Below, one piece after another: positions 27,651 to 36,116 of a stretch of 54,978 bases of DNA (positions within the stretch are counted from its first letter, which is position 1; the number at the start of each line of letters is the position of its first letter). The position numbers were made by a program, and so were the translations under genes. The notes beneath the pieces are model-generated. The model had not been told where the DNA came from. It did not search any database and saw only the letters and a list, made by a program, of their open reading frames with translations. The DNA comes from a bacterium (GTDB lineage Bacteria > Patescibacteriota > Minisyncoccia > UBA6257 > JAGOQP01): assembly GCA_021812345.1 (NCBI GenBank), contig JAKANP010000001.1, positions 1-54,978 of the forward strand. Reading direction: 5' to 3'.

Positions 27651-28084
27651 CGAACAGTCAAGATCAAACAAGTGATGTAATAAAAATGAAATTCGACGTT
27701 TGATCTTGAGGAAAGGAGAGAGTGTGCTTTGAACCGTTATCTCCCCAAGCTAATAGCTATCAAGTTTTATAGATAGCCAAAACCTGACCATCCCGGGGAG
27801 AATGGTCAAAAAAGTGGAGGACACGTATGTCCATGTCATACTCGCTGGGTGATACTATCCCGTAAGAGAAAAACCAGGCCCTCTTGCGGGGTAGTAAAAA
27901 AAATCCGTCTAGCCAGCGGTTGGAAGAGTCTTGGGGGTGGCTCTTCCCGTAAAAAATACCCTCAAAAAATCCGATTTGTCACCCAAAAATGAAGTCGATG
28001 AGAGGGGTTTACGAGGGCGCCCTTCTCATCAAAAAAAAGCCCTCTTTGTACACTGGGCGCTACATCTTTGTAGCGCCTTTTTTT
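27651..28084 (+). ncRNA. Unassigned large structured RNA (~430 nt), hairpins separated by A-rich linkers
   Basis: Promoter upstream, terminator downstream, no long ORF; stems 27658-69/27698-709, 27785-91/27802-08, 27854-68/27881-95, 27922-30/27939-47, 27997-28007/28020-30. Confidence 0.65.
28056..28084 (+). terminator. Intrinsic terminator of structured RNA
   Basis: GGCGCTACATCTTTGTAGCGCCTTTTTTT. Confidence 0.9.
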
Positions 28085-28089
28085 ATTTA

Positions 28090-28118
28090 TAAAAAAATCT
28101 CCGCTTAAAAGCGGAGAA
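28090..28118 (-). terminator. Intrinsic terminator for 28160-30319 gene
   Basis: Minus strand TCTCCGCTTTTAAGCGGAGATTTTTTT. Confidence 0.75.
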
Positions 28119-28159
28119 AAATAAAGTGTGCTGATTTAAAATTTGTTAATTGCCAATTA

Positions 28160-30319
28160 TTAATTGAGAGGACAACTCAGGTTGTTCCAATCATCCAGCG
28201 TTGATACCAGTGAAAGCATCGTATTTCTATTTCCGCTTGAAAGAGCGGAATTAACGCTACTAATAACACCAGAAGCGGAATCTGGATAACGCATATTCGG
28301 ATAAGAGCTATTCAACAAAGCGGCGACAGCGCTTCTCAAAAGAATTTCTGCCGCTCCTTCGGTAGTTGAACCGCCTTTGAAATAAAGAGCTCCAATCAAA
28401 GATGAATTTCCCAAATTTGAATACAAATTTGAAGCGTAGAAAACGCTTGAAACGGTTTGATTTGGAGAGTATCCGGTGGCTCCCCAAGATCCTGGATGAT
28501 TTTTCCAGTATCCTGGAGAACATCCTCGATTACTTGGAGTTGGAGTCTTGGTCGGAGTTGTGGTCGGTGTTGGCGGAGGAGTCGGAGTTCTTGTCGGTGT
28601 TGGAGTTGCAGTAGGTGTAAACGGAGGAGTCGGAGTTTTTGTTGGTGGTGGAGGACAAGTCGGGGTAGCAGTCGGCGGCGGAGGGGTCGGAGTTTTTGTC
28701 GGGGTAGCAGTCGGCGGTGGAGATGTCGGAGTAGCAGTTGGAGTTGGAGGACAAGTTGGTGTTCTCGTTGGTGTTGGAGTCGGGTTTGAACAATTGTTGA
28801 CGGTTGTGCTTACTGTATTGCTATTTACCCAAACACTGAAGTTTGAATATTCCTTTGAAGTAATCTTAGCGGTGTTATAAATAATATTTGGCTGAACGCA
28901 TGCGGGCTTAATTGTTGAAAATTCCGTATCGCCTTCAATTGTAGAGTTAATACTATTTATTTTTCCTGTCCAAGCCACCCATCCGGATTGTCCCGGAGTC
29001 AAAATTCCCGCATTCCAAGTAAGAGTTCTTGAACTAGGAGAATACAAAGGAATATTTAGATATCCGGAAACAACATTCGAGCTATGACTTTCACTTATGA
29101 AAGTAAGTTTTGGACTTACAACGTCAATTACCTTTACGCCTCCACCGGTGCAATTTGCCGTTCCGACGTTTGAAAAAGTAATTGTGTAATTCAACGAGTC
29201 GGAATCGCAAGCTTGAGTTTTGTCAACCGTTTTTTGAATTTGAAGCAAACATTGGCCGAATACCGGCGGCGTTGCTGTCGGAGTTGCGGTTGGCGTGGAA
29301 GGAGGGGGCGTTGGAGTTGTTGTCGGAACAGGCGTTGGCGTTTCGGTGGGCACAGGAGGAGTCGGAGTGCCTGTCGGTACCGGAGTCGGGATGCACCACG
29401 AAGGCAGCGCTCCGCTTCCGTAAGGGAAATTGTATTCTCCTTCAACGAACAAAAGCGTATCCCCGTTTGATCCCGGGATTCTAAAAGCAATTGATCCCGT
29501 TTCAGCCGGCAGATTCAAATCGGCAATTGAAATCGGTTGGACTCCCCAAACATTAATATTGCGAATGTCTATCAGATTTCCTTGACTGTCGTATGCCTCA
29601 ACCGAAAGCGGTTGAAGATAATTTGAGTCGTTTGGAAAATACGACGGCATCATCGGGACAAAATTCCAGTTCCAAATCAAAGCCGTTGTGTTTGTGTTCA
29701 AACTTTTTTGATTGTTGAATTCGATAATTCTGTATGAACAGAAGTCAAAACACGAATAATCGGATCCGGACATAAGCAGTCTGTCGGCTTCAACCTTCTG
29801 ACCGTCCTTGTTTAGGTAATAATAATTTCCCCAAAAATATTCCAAATCTCCTTGCCACCAATCCAAATCCAATTTGACAAATCCGGTCAGAAATCCGGGG
29901 AGTGTATCCGCCGAGTGATATTTTCCGTCGGCTGGAGAAATTTTTCCTCCAAGTTCCGATTGAATTCTGTCGATTTCGGAAACGCTGAGACTGGTTCCAT
30001 CGGGCGATTTTCCGTTGATAATCCAATCCTTAAGATCGATGGTTTTTGTCCCATTTGCGGGAATAGTCACATATGCTCTGGCAACTTGAATTCTCCAGTT
30101 GGAATAAATCGTAAGCCAAAACGGAGCGTTGTAATTTGATTTATTTCCAATCGTCATCTCTGTTGTTTCAGGCGAATCGATTCCCACTGCAAAATATGGC
30201 AAGAGCAAAGAATTTGAGGGAGTCGGAACGGGATTTCTGTTGCTCCACATTCCGGCCGCAATTGTTGTCAACGCAATCAAAATCAAAAACGTCAAAACAA
30301 GTCCGGTTTTCTTTTTCAT
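28160..30319 (-). CDS. Large secreted protein: signal peptide, N-domain, PT-rich linkers, DUF11-like domain, C-terminal CSPGYWKNHP domain
   Basis: TPTPP(V/P)PT repeats; LQIQKTVDKTQACDSDSLNYTITFSNVGTANCTGGGVKVIDVV; GCSPGYWKNHPGSWGATGYSPNQTV; SD GGGAGG. Confidence 0.75.
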   Translation of the reverse strand: MKKKTGLVLTFLILIALTTIAAGMWSNRNPVPTPSNSLLLPYFAVGIDSPETTEMTIGNKSNYNAPFWLTIYSNWRIQVARAYVTIPANGTKTIDLKDWIINGKSPDGTSLSVSEIDRIQSELGGKISPADGKYHSADTLPGFLTGFVKLDLDWWQGDLEYFWGNYYYLNKDGQKVEADRLLMSGSDYSCFDFCSYRIIEFNNQKSLNTNTTALIWNWNFVPMMPSYFPNDSNYLQPLSVEAYDSQGNLIDIRNINVWGVQPISIADLNLPAETGSIAFRIPGSNGDTLLFVEGEYNFPYGSGALPSWCIPTPVPTGTPTPPVPTETPTPVPTTTPTPPPSTPTATPTATPPVFGQCLLQIQKTVDKTQACDSDSLNYTITFSNVGTANCTGGGVKVIDVVSPKLTFISESHSSNVVSGYLNIPLYSPSSRTLTWNAGILTPGQSGWVAWTGKINSINSTIEGDTEFSTIKPACVQPNIIYNTAKITSKEYSNFSVWVNSNTVSTTVNNCSNPTPTPTRTPTCPPTPTATPTSPPPTATPTKTPTPPPPTATPTCPPPPTKTPTPPFTPTATPTPTRTPTPPPTPTTTPTKTPTPSNRGCSPGYWKNHPGSWGATGYSPNQTVSSVFYASNLYSNLGNSSLIGALYFKGGSTTEGAAEILLRSAVAALLNSSYPNMRYPDSASGVISSVNSALSSGNRNTMLSLVSTLDDWNNLSCPLN
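28548..29400 (-). repeat. Low-complexity Pro/Thr-rich coding repeats in two blocks (~28548-28790 and ~29265-29400)
   Basis: GTCGGAGTT/GGTGTTGG iterations on plus strand. Confidence 0.8.
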
Positions 30320-30552
30320 CCTTTAACCTCCCTTTTTTTCAAGCGCGCTTTTAAAAAAGCGCGTCCTAAAACATATAATCACAAAATATGTCGATGTTGT
30401 CAATTGAATCCTTAAAGTGTAAATTATCTGTTTTTATATAAATTTACATTGATTTTAAAATTGGAAAATCATTTAAAATGTATTAAAATTATCTTAATTG
30501 GCTACGCGATGCTGATGTTTGGTGCCGATTATAAAAATAATTTGAATTATAA

Positions 30553-31113
30553 ATGATAAATAAGAAATTATATTTTTTATTATCGATTGTAATTATTTGT
30601 GTATCGGCGATTATATTTTTATTAAGACAAGGTCAAGAAAATCAATTAAAGCCGGACAATTTAAACAGTATGATTATCCAAAGTTCCGATTTTAAAAATA
30701 ATGATTTTATTCCGATTGTTTATACATGTGAAGGCGAAAATATTTCTCCCCAGCTTGATTTTTCAAAGGTGCCCCAAAATGCCAAATCTTTGGCATTGAT
30801 TATGGATGATCCCGATGCGCCAAGAGGAACCTTTACTCATTGGATTATGTGGAATATTTCTCCTGATACAAAAACTATTTTTCAAAATAGTGTTCCGCCC
30901 CAAGCTGTTCAAGGATTAAACGGCGCTAATAAAACGGGGTATATAGGGCCTTGTCCTCCATCCGGCACTCATCGTTATTTTTTTACTCTCTATGCTTTAA
31001 GCGATTTGATAAGCATATCAAAAGATTCCAATGTGTTAGAATTAAAAAATGCGATGTCGGGAAAAATAATAGAAGAAGCTCAAATATTTGGTTTATATAA
31101 AAAACAAAAATAA
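30553..31113 (+). CDS. YbhB/YbcL-family Raf kinase inhibitor-like (PEBP) protein
   Basis: FIPIVYTCEGENISPQLDFSKVP...LIMDDPDAPRGTFTHWIMWNI...YIGPCPPSGTHRYFFTLYAL. Confidence 0.92.
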   Translation: MINKKLYFLLSIVIICVSAIIFLLRQGQENQLKPDNLNSMIIQSSDFKNNDFIPIVYTCEGENISPQLDFSKVPQNAKSLALIMDDPDAPRGTFTHWIMWNISPDTKTIFQNSVPPQAVQGLNGANKTGYIGPCPPSGTHRYFFTLYALSDLISISKDSNVLELKNAMSGKIIEEAQIFGLYKKQK

Positions 31114-31144
31114 TTTTCTATTTTCAGATTATTTTAAAATATCA

Positions 31145-31963
31145 ATGACAAAGGAAAAACAATCAAAAGCTCATAAACATTTTCTGGTCACTTATCCTAT
31201 ATCAACGGGGCAAAAATTATATTCTATTTTTGTAACACCGATGTTGGCGGTAATTCTTATAGTTTTAGCAATCAAAGTGTTTTCTCTTTTCCCCGGAGCT
31301 CCTCAGCCGATTATCTATGCTTCGGTGGTAAGAGCATTTTTTTACACATTTTTCCGACTTCTTGTGGCTTATATTTTTGCGATAATTATAGCTATTCCGC
31401 TGGCGCTTTTGGCGGATTCAAATCCAAGGGCGGAAAAATTTTTATTACCGACTTTTGATATTATAGAATCGGTTCCGGTGCTGGCATTCTTTCCTTTGAT
31501 TATAGCTATTTTTATAAAATACGGATCTTTTGAAATGGCGGCGATATTTATTTTATTCTTGGCAATGCTTTGGAATATTGTTTTCAGTTTAATCGGCGGA
31601 TTGAAAGTTGTCCCAAGCGACATAAAATCAGCCGCAAAAATTTTTGGCCTAAAAAGATTATCTTATTTTTGGGAGATGACAATGCCTTCCAGCGTTCCTT
31701 ATCTTATTACCGGATCTTTATTGGCTTGGGCTCAAGGATGGAACCTTATTATAGTGGCGGAAGTTCTTCATACCTACATACCCGGAGGAAATTCCAGTTC
31801 CGATTTATTCGGCATAGGCAGTATGTTGGTTAATTCCGCCGCTTCAAACGAGCAATCTCTTTTTATAATTGCCATCGTCACAATGATTGTTGGAATAGGA
31901 ATTATTAATTTTTTTGTTTGGCAAAAATTATTGCATTATGCGGAACGATTCAAATTTGAATAA
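31145..31963 (+). CDS. ABC transporter permease (SsuC/TauC/NrtB-like); track ORF starts 31088
   Basis: BPD-transporter inner-membrane motif; ESVPVLAFFPLIIAIF; GWNLIIVAEV. Confidence 0.85.
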   Translation: MTKEKQSKAHKHFLVTYPISTGQKLYSIFVTPMLAVILIVLAIKVFSLFPGAPQPIIYASVVRAFFYTFFRLLVAYIFAIIIAIPLALLADSNPRAEKFLLPTFDIIESVPVLAFFPLIIAIFIKYGSFEMAAIFILFLAMLWNIVFSLIGGLKVVPSDIKSAAKIFGLKRLSYFWEMTMPSSVPYLITGSLLAWAQGWNLIIVAEVLHTYIPGGNSSSDLFGIGSMLVNSAASNEQSLFIIAIVTMIVGIGIINFFVWQKLLHYAERFKFE

Positions 31964-32666
31964 TATAATTGTTTTTGAAAAAGTCGGGAAAATATACGAA
32001 CCGCAAGGCGACGTCGCTTTAAAAAACGTAAGTTTTTCTGTTTCAAAAGGGGAGTTTGCCTGTATTATTGGTCCTTCAGGATGCGGTAAATCCACCATTT
32101 TAAAAATAATTTCCGGACTGGACAAAGAAAGTTCCGGCGACATCATCATTCCAAAAAATATTTCGATGGTTTTTCAAAACGGAGCTCTTTTCCCGTGGCT
32201 TACCGCTTATGAAAATGTTGCTTTGGGCGCAAGAGTAAAACAACAAGACAAATATGAAATTGATTTTATCTGTCAGAAATACATAAAAATGATGAAACTT
32301 TCCGAATTTGCCGATAAATATCCAAGAGAACTTTCGGGCGGTCAGCGACAAAGGGTGGGAATTGCCCGGGCGCTTGCTGTTGACCCGGATGTTTTACTTT
32401 TGGACGAGCCGTTTTCGGCGTTGGATGCCAAAATCACCGAAGAGCTTCATCAGGATATTTTAAGCATGTGGCAACAAACTCAAAAAACTATTGTTATGGT
32501 TTCTCATTCAATAGAAGAAGCCGCCGCTTTAGCCGATAAAATAATTTTAATGAAAACAGGATTAATTCAAAAAGAATTTAAAATAAACTTATCAAGACCT
32601 CGCCATGAACAGGCCCCAAGTTTTCAGGAGTTGGTCAATCAAATCAGAAGAGAATTTTTTAAATAA
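31938..32666 (+). CDS. ABC transporter ATP-binding protein (SsuB/TauB-like); track ORF starts 31914
   Basis: GPSGCGKST, LSGGQRQRVGIARAL, VLLLDEPFSALD. Confidence 0.95.
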   Translation: MRNDSNLNNIIVFEKVGKIYEPQGDVALKNVSFSVSKGEFACIIGPSGCGKSTILKIISGLDKESSGDIIIPKNISMVFQNGALFPWLTAYENVALGARVKQQDKYEIDFICQKYIKMMKLSEFADKYPRELSGGQRQRVGIARALAVDPDVLLLDEPFSALDAKITEELHQDILSMWQQTQKTIVMVSHSIEEAAALADKIILMKTGLIQKEFKINLSRPRHEQAPSFQELVNQIRREFFK

Positions 32667-32669
32667 TAT

Positions 32670-33164
32670 TTATTTTAAAACAATAAATAGAACTATCGCG
32701 ATAATTGCGACTTGAGAAAATATTCCCCAAAAAACCGATGGTTTTATTTCTATAATTTGATGAACCGCAAAATGTATTTTTTGAATTGATTTTAAAAACT
32801 TTGTTTTAAAAATCCAATACGCAAACTGCAGGGCATCGGGAAACATTCCCGCAAATGCTCCCATCAGCGCTATTTCTTGGTTTTTCAATCCGTCTTTTGA
32901 AAAAATCAAAAACGACAAAACAAATCCTAAAATTAAATCAATCAAAACTTTTAATAAGTCGATTATAAAATCTTTTCCGAATTTTACTCCTCCATTGAGC
33001 GGATCTTCGGGATTTTTTTTGTGTGATTTTATTTTATAATCCCAATGAGGAATCGCATCCAGAACAAAGTGGCTTAAAAAAGCGGCGCAAAATCCCAATA
33101 TCGGATTTGATGGAAAAAGTTCGGCTACTGCGGCACCAACTACGGCATGAGTTGTTAGTATCAT
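32670..33164 (-). CDS. Membrane protein, YdjM/metal-dependent hydrolase-like
   Basis: ILTTHAVVGAAVAELFPSNPILGFCAAFLSHFVLDAIPHWD. Confidence 0.55.
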   Translation of the reverse strand: MILTTHAVVGAAVAELFPSNPILGFCAAFLSHFVLDAIPHWDYKIKSHKKNPEDPLNGGVKFGKDFIIDLLKVLIDLILGFVLSFLIFSKDGLKNQEIALMGAFAGMFPDALQFAYWIFKTKFLKSIQKIHFAVHQIIEIKPSVFWGIFSQVAIIAIVLFIVLK

Positions 33165-33177
33165 GATTTGTTAAATA

Positions 33178-34392
33178 TTAATGCGATATTTTTTCTGTTG
33201 TCGTGGAAGTTGAAGTTTCGGTTTTTAAGATTTTATTTTTTAAAGTTGTTGAGGCGGTTGTGGTTGAAATAATTGGCGGGACTGATGTGGGAGAGGGCGC
33301 GACTCCGGCAAAATCTTTGTAATTGGAAAATCCGTTCCATAGCGCCCATCCGACACCGCCGGCATCATCGCAGGCCTTTATCTGATCTTGAATATCTTGA
33401 GCGGTATAAACTCTTAATTTCCATGGAGAGATCGATTCAATATCGAATGCCTGCACCCAACATCTTAATCCGGCTATTTTCAGGGGATCATTTTTTATTT
33501 TTGACAACCCTTTTTCCAATGATTGATAAACTATCTGATAGGGATGGTTTCCCGGATCTTTTATACCCAATGAGCCGATAGCCCAATGGGAAGGATAAGT
33601 CATCGGCATCACATAATCAAAATTTTCAAAAGCATCTTTTGGGTTTTGACCGATGCCTTTTTCCGGATCGACAAAGGTCGTTCCGAAAATATCGGCTGAA
33701 ATAGGCCGTCCGTATTTTTGTCTCACTTCCGTATTTAAAAATTCAAAAAAAGATTTTATCACCGGCTCTCTTTGTTCTATCGGAGTCTGACTTTGAGCTT
33801 CATCGGGTCCTCCATAACGGACATAGTCGTAATTAATTTCGTCAAACCCAAGGTCAATGGCTTCTTTGGAAACTTCCGCTATTTGATTCCACCTGTCTTT
33901 TGAGCTCGGGTCATACCAGGGGGAGTTGGGTTCGTTTTCGTTCATTTTAAAAGAGACAATTCTGGCAATAAGATAAAATCCTTTGTCGTGCAGTTGAGAT
34001 AAAATTGTTTTTATTTTGTTATCTGAAAAATCAAAAATTCCGCCGTTGCTTGAACGAATATCGACAACTAAAGAATTTATCCCGTTTCTTTGAGCCGCAA
34101 GAATAATTTGATTTAATTTCCCGATTGATTCAAAGGAATAATAAGTCACGTAAAAAGCCTTGAGAGTTTTTGGCGTATCAAGATGAATGACTTTTATGTT
34201 ATTTTGCGTGTTTATGTCCGCTAGCGCCAAAGCTTGAATGTTATTGGTTGAGTGGTTTTCAATGGGCGATGTCGGCGTAAGCGGAAGCGTAGCGGAATTT
34301 TTTTGATAAATAAGATTGTTTTTTGTCTGAAAAATTTCTTTTGCCGCTAACAAAACCAAAGCTAAGAATATTATAGTGTAGGTAGTTTTCAT
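33178..34392 (-). CDS. Putative glycoside hydrolase (DUF4015-like), secreted
   Basis: LGFDEINYDYVRYGGPDEAQSQTPIEQRE...IFGTTF...MPMTYPSHWAIGSLGIKDPG; paralog of 641-1582. Confidence 0.78.
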   Translation of the reverse strand: MKTTYTIIFLALVLLAAKEIFQTKNNLIYQKNSATLPLTPTSPIENHSTNNIQALALADINTQNNIKVIHLDTPKTLKAFYVTYYSFESIGKLNQIILAAQRNGINSLVVDIRSSNGGIFDFSDNKIKTILSQLHDKGFYLIARIVSFKMNENEPNSPWYDPSSKDRWNQIAEVSKEAIDLGFDEINYDYVRYGGPDEAQSQTPIEQREPVIKSFFEFLNTEVRQKYGRPISADIFGTTFVDPEKGIGQNPKDAFENFDYVMPMTYPSHWAIGSLGIKDPGNHPYQIVYQSLEKGLSKIKNDPLKIAGLRCWVQAFDIESISPWKLRVYTAQDIQDQIKACDDAGGVGWALWNGFSNYKDFAGVAPSPTSVPPIISTTTASTTLKNKILKTETSTSTTTEKISH

Positions 34393-34462
34393 AATTTTAA
34401 CGAATATCTAATACTATCACGAGAAGTGGAGTTTACAAATTTTTTTATGGTATAATTGATTT

Positions 34463-34636
34463 ATGCTTGAAAAGAAAATTTGCCAAAAATGCGGAGGTCC
34501 GACAGAGGGGCGCGTTTGTGTCCGTTGCGGTCAGGAAATGGCGGAATGCGATCCGTCCCATCCTTGCGGCATCGAATACTGCAAGGCAAAATGTTTGAAT
34601 TGCGGTAAATCGGAAGACAAGTGCGATTGTCGTTAA
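34463..34636 (+). CDS. 57-aa Cys-rich (11 Cys) zinc-ribbon-like mini-protein, absent from ORF track
   Basis: MLEKKICQKCGGPTEGRVCVRCGQEMAECDPSHPCGIEYCKAKCLNCGKSEDKCDCR; TATAAT at 34451-34456. Confidence 0.65.
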   Translation: MLEKKICQKCGGPTEGRVCVRCGQEMAECDPSHPCGIEYCKAKCLNCGKSEDKCDCR

Positions 34637-34687
34637 TTTTTAATTGCCGGCGACATTTTAATTCGTTCGGCTTTGTTTTATTTTGAT

Positions 34688-35845
34688 ATGTATTTATTGA
34701 ATTGGTTCCGCAAATACAAAAATGTTTTTGATGACCCGTCAAAACGACTTTTAAAAATAGAAATAGATTCGGAAGCTTTATCAAATAATGTTTCCAGATT
34801 CAGAACCCTTTTCCCGCGCCATTATTTGGGCGTAGTTTTAAAAAGCAACGCCTACGGGCACGGCCTTAAGGAAATGGGAAAACTTTTGGATAAAAACAAG
34901 GAAGTCGATTGTTTTGTCGTTGATAGTTTGGTGGAGGCAAAAACATTGCGTGATAACGGAATAAAAAAACCGGTTATTATTTTGGGATACATTCCACAAA
35001 ATGCATTAAGACAATTAAAAAAAATAAAAGATGTCATATTAATAGTCAATTCCAAAGAACAGGCATTTATATTAAAAAATAAAATAAATTTTAAACTCAA
35101 AGTCCATATAAAAGTTGATACCGGAATGAATCGTCACGGCATTCCGGTTTCCGATTTGGTCGCAGTTATTGAAATTTTGCGTTCCAATAAAAAAATAAGC
35201 ATTGAAGGAATGATGTCTCATTTAGCGGATGCCGACGGACTAAGCGGAGTTTCCACTCAGATGCAAATTCAACAGTGGCGCGCGGCTCTGGCTATTTATA
35301 GAAAAATTATCGGTCACAGGAAGGGGATTTTTCATTTTGCGGCAACTGCCGGTTCAAGATATTCGGGAATGGCGGAAAATAATTTAATTAGGGCGGGCAT
35401 AGGAGTTTATGGTTTTGACAATACTCAAGATAACAGATTGAAAGTTCTGCCCGTTCTTTCGTTTTGGTCAAAAATCGCCAACATTAAAAAAATAAAAAAA
35501 GGGGAGAGAGTCGGATATAATTTCACTTATATAGCTCCAAAGGATATGACTATTGCCGTTGTTCCTTGCGGATACTATGAAGGAATCCCAAGGTCTTTAA
35601 GCAACATCGGATATTTTTATTATAAAAATATTCCGTTGCCGATAATTGGAATGATTAGTATGAATTTAACGGTTGTTGATATTTCTGATATTAAGGAGCC
35701 GATTTATCTGGAAGATGAAATTGAAATATATTCCGCCGATTTAAATAAATTAAATTCTGTTGGTAAGGTTGCCAAATTATGCAACACAATTCCTTATGAA
35801 ATTTTAGTGCGTTTAGCGCCGACCATAAAAAGAGTAATAAGATAA
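34688..35845 (+). CDS. alr: Alanine racemase (track ORF starts 34673)
   Basis: VLKSNAYGHGL (PLP lysine), HIKVDTGMNRHGI, RAGIGVYG, GMISMNLTVVDIS. Confidence 0.95.
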   Translation: MYLLNWFRKYKNVFDDPSKRLLKIEIDSEALSNNVSRFRTLFPRHYLGVVLKSNAYGHGLKEMGKLLDKNKEVDCFVVDSLVEAKTLRDNGIKKPVIILGYIPQNALRQLKKIKDVILIVNSKEQAFILKNKINFKLKVHIKVDTGMNRHGIPVSDLVAVIEILRSNKKISIEGMMSHLADADGLSGVSTQMQIQQWRAALAIYRKIIGHRKGIFHFAATAGSRYSGMAENNLIRAGIGVYGFDNTQDNRLKVLPVLSFWSKIANIKKIKKGERVGYNFTYIAPKDMTIAVVPCGYYEGIPRSLSNIGYFYYKNIPLPIIGMISMNLTVVDISDIKEPIYLEDEIEIYSADLNKLNSVGKVAKLCNTIPYEILVRLAPTIKRVIR

Positions 35846-35852
35846 TATATTA

Positions 35853-36000
35853 ACAAATCCTCCGTCCTTCGACTCCGCTCAGGACAAGCTCCCTCCTTCG
35901 CTAAATCTACGGAGGGCGAGCAAAATACTAAATACTAAATACAAAATACAAAATACATTTTTTACAAATCCTCCGTCCTTCGACTTCGCTCAGGACAAGT
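35853..36000. repeat. 37-bp direct repeat pair (35853-35889 / 35964-36000) with AT-rich microrepeat between
   Basis: ACAAATCCTCCGTCCTTCGACTYCGCTCAGGACAAG, plus AAATACT/AAATACAA iterations. Confidence 0.85.
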
Positions 36001-36116
36001 CTCTTCGACAAGCTCAGGACACCTCCTTTAGAAAAGGAGGAATTATAGAAGTTATCCACTACCCCCCCTTAAAAAGTATGTTATTATCTATAATAAGATA
36101 AATAAAATATAAAAAA

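Noticed and set aside
27651-28084. Structured RNA as tmRNA or RNase P RNA
   Set aside because: No tRNA-like GGTTCGA/CCA end and no recognisable RNase P core (GGAAAGTCC.., ACAGAAA..) by eye; cmscan would be decisive
27938-28092. Open frame VALPVKNTLKKSDLSPKNEVDE... in the 3' part of the structured RNA
   Set aside because: Runs through two stable hairpins and the terminator T-tract; likely fortuitous
28402-29484. Several ORFs on both strands across the PT-rich gene
   Set aside because: Shadow frames of low-complexity GTCGGAGTT repeats; low-complexity composition, no plausible domains
35853-36035. Possible CRISPR array from spaced repeats
   Set aside because: Only two full units, spacer is a microsatellite-like AAATACT tract, no further periodicity or cas genes
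36052-36060. Single TTATCCACT DnaA-box-like site
   Set aside because: Isolated, with no second box nearby; likely chance
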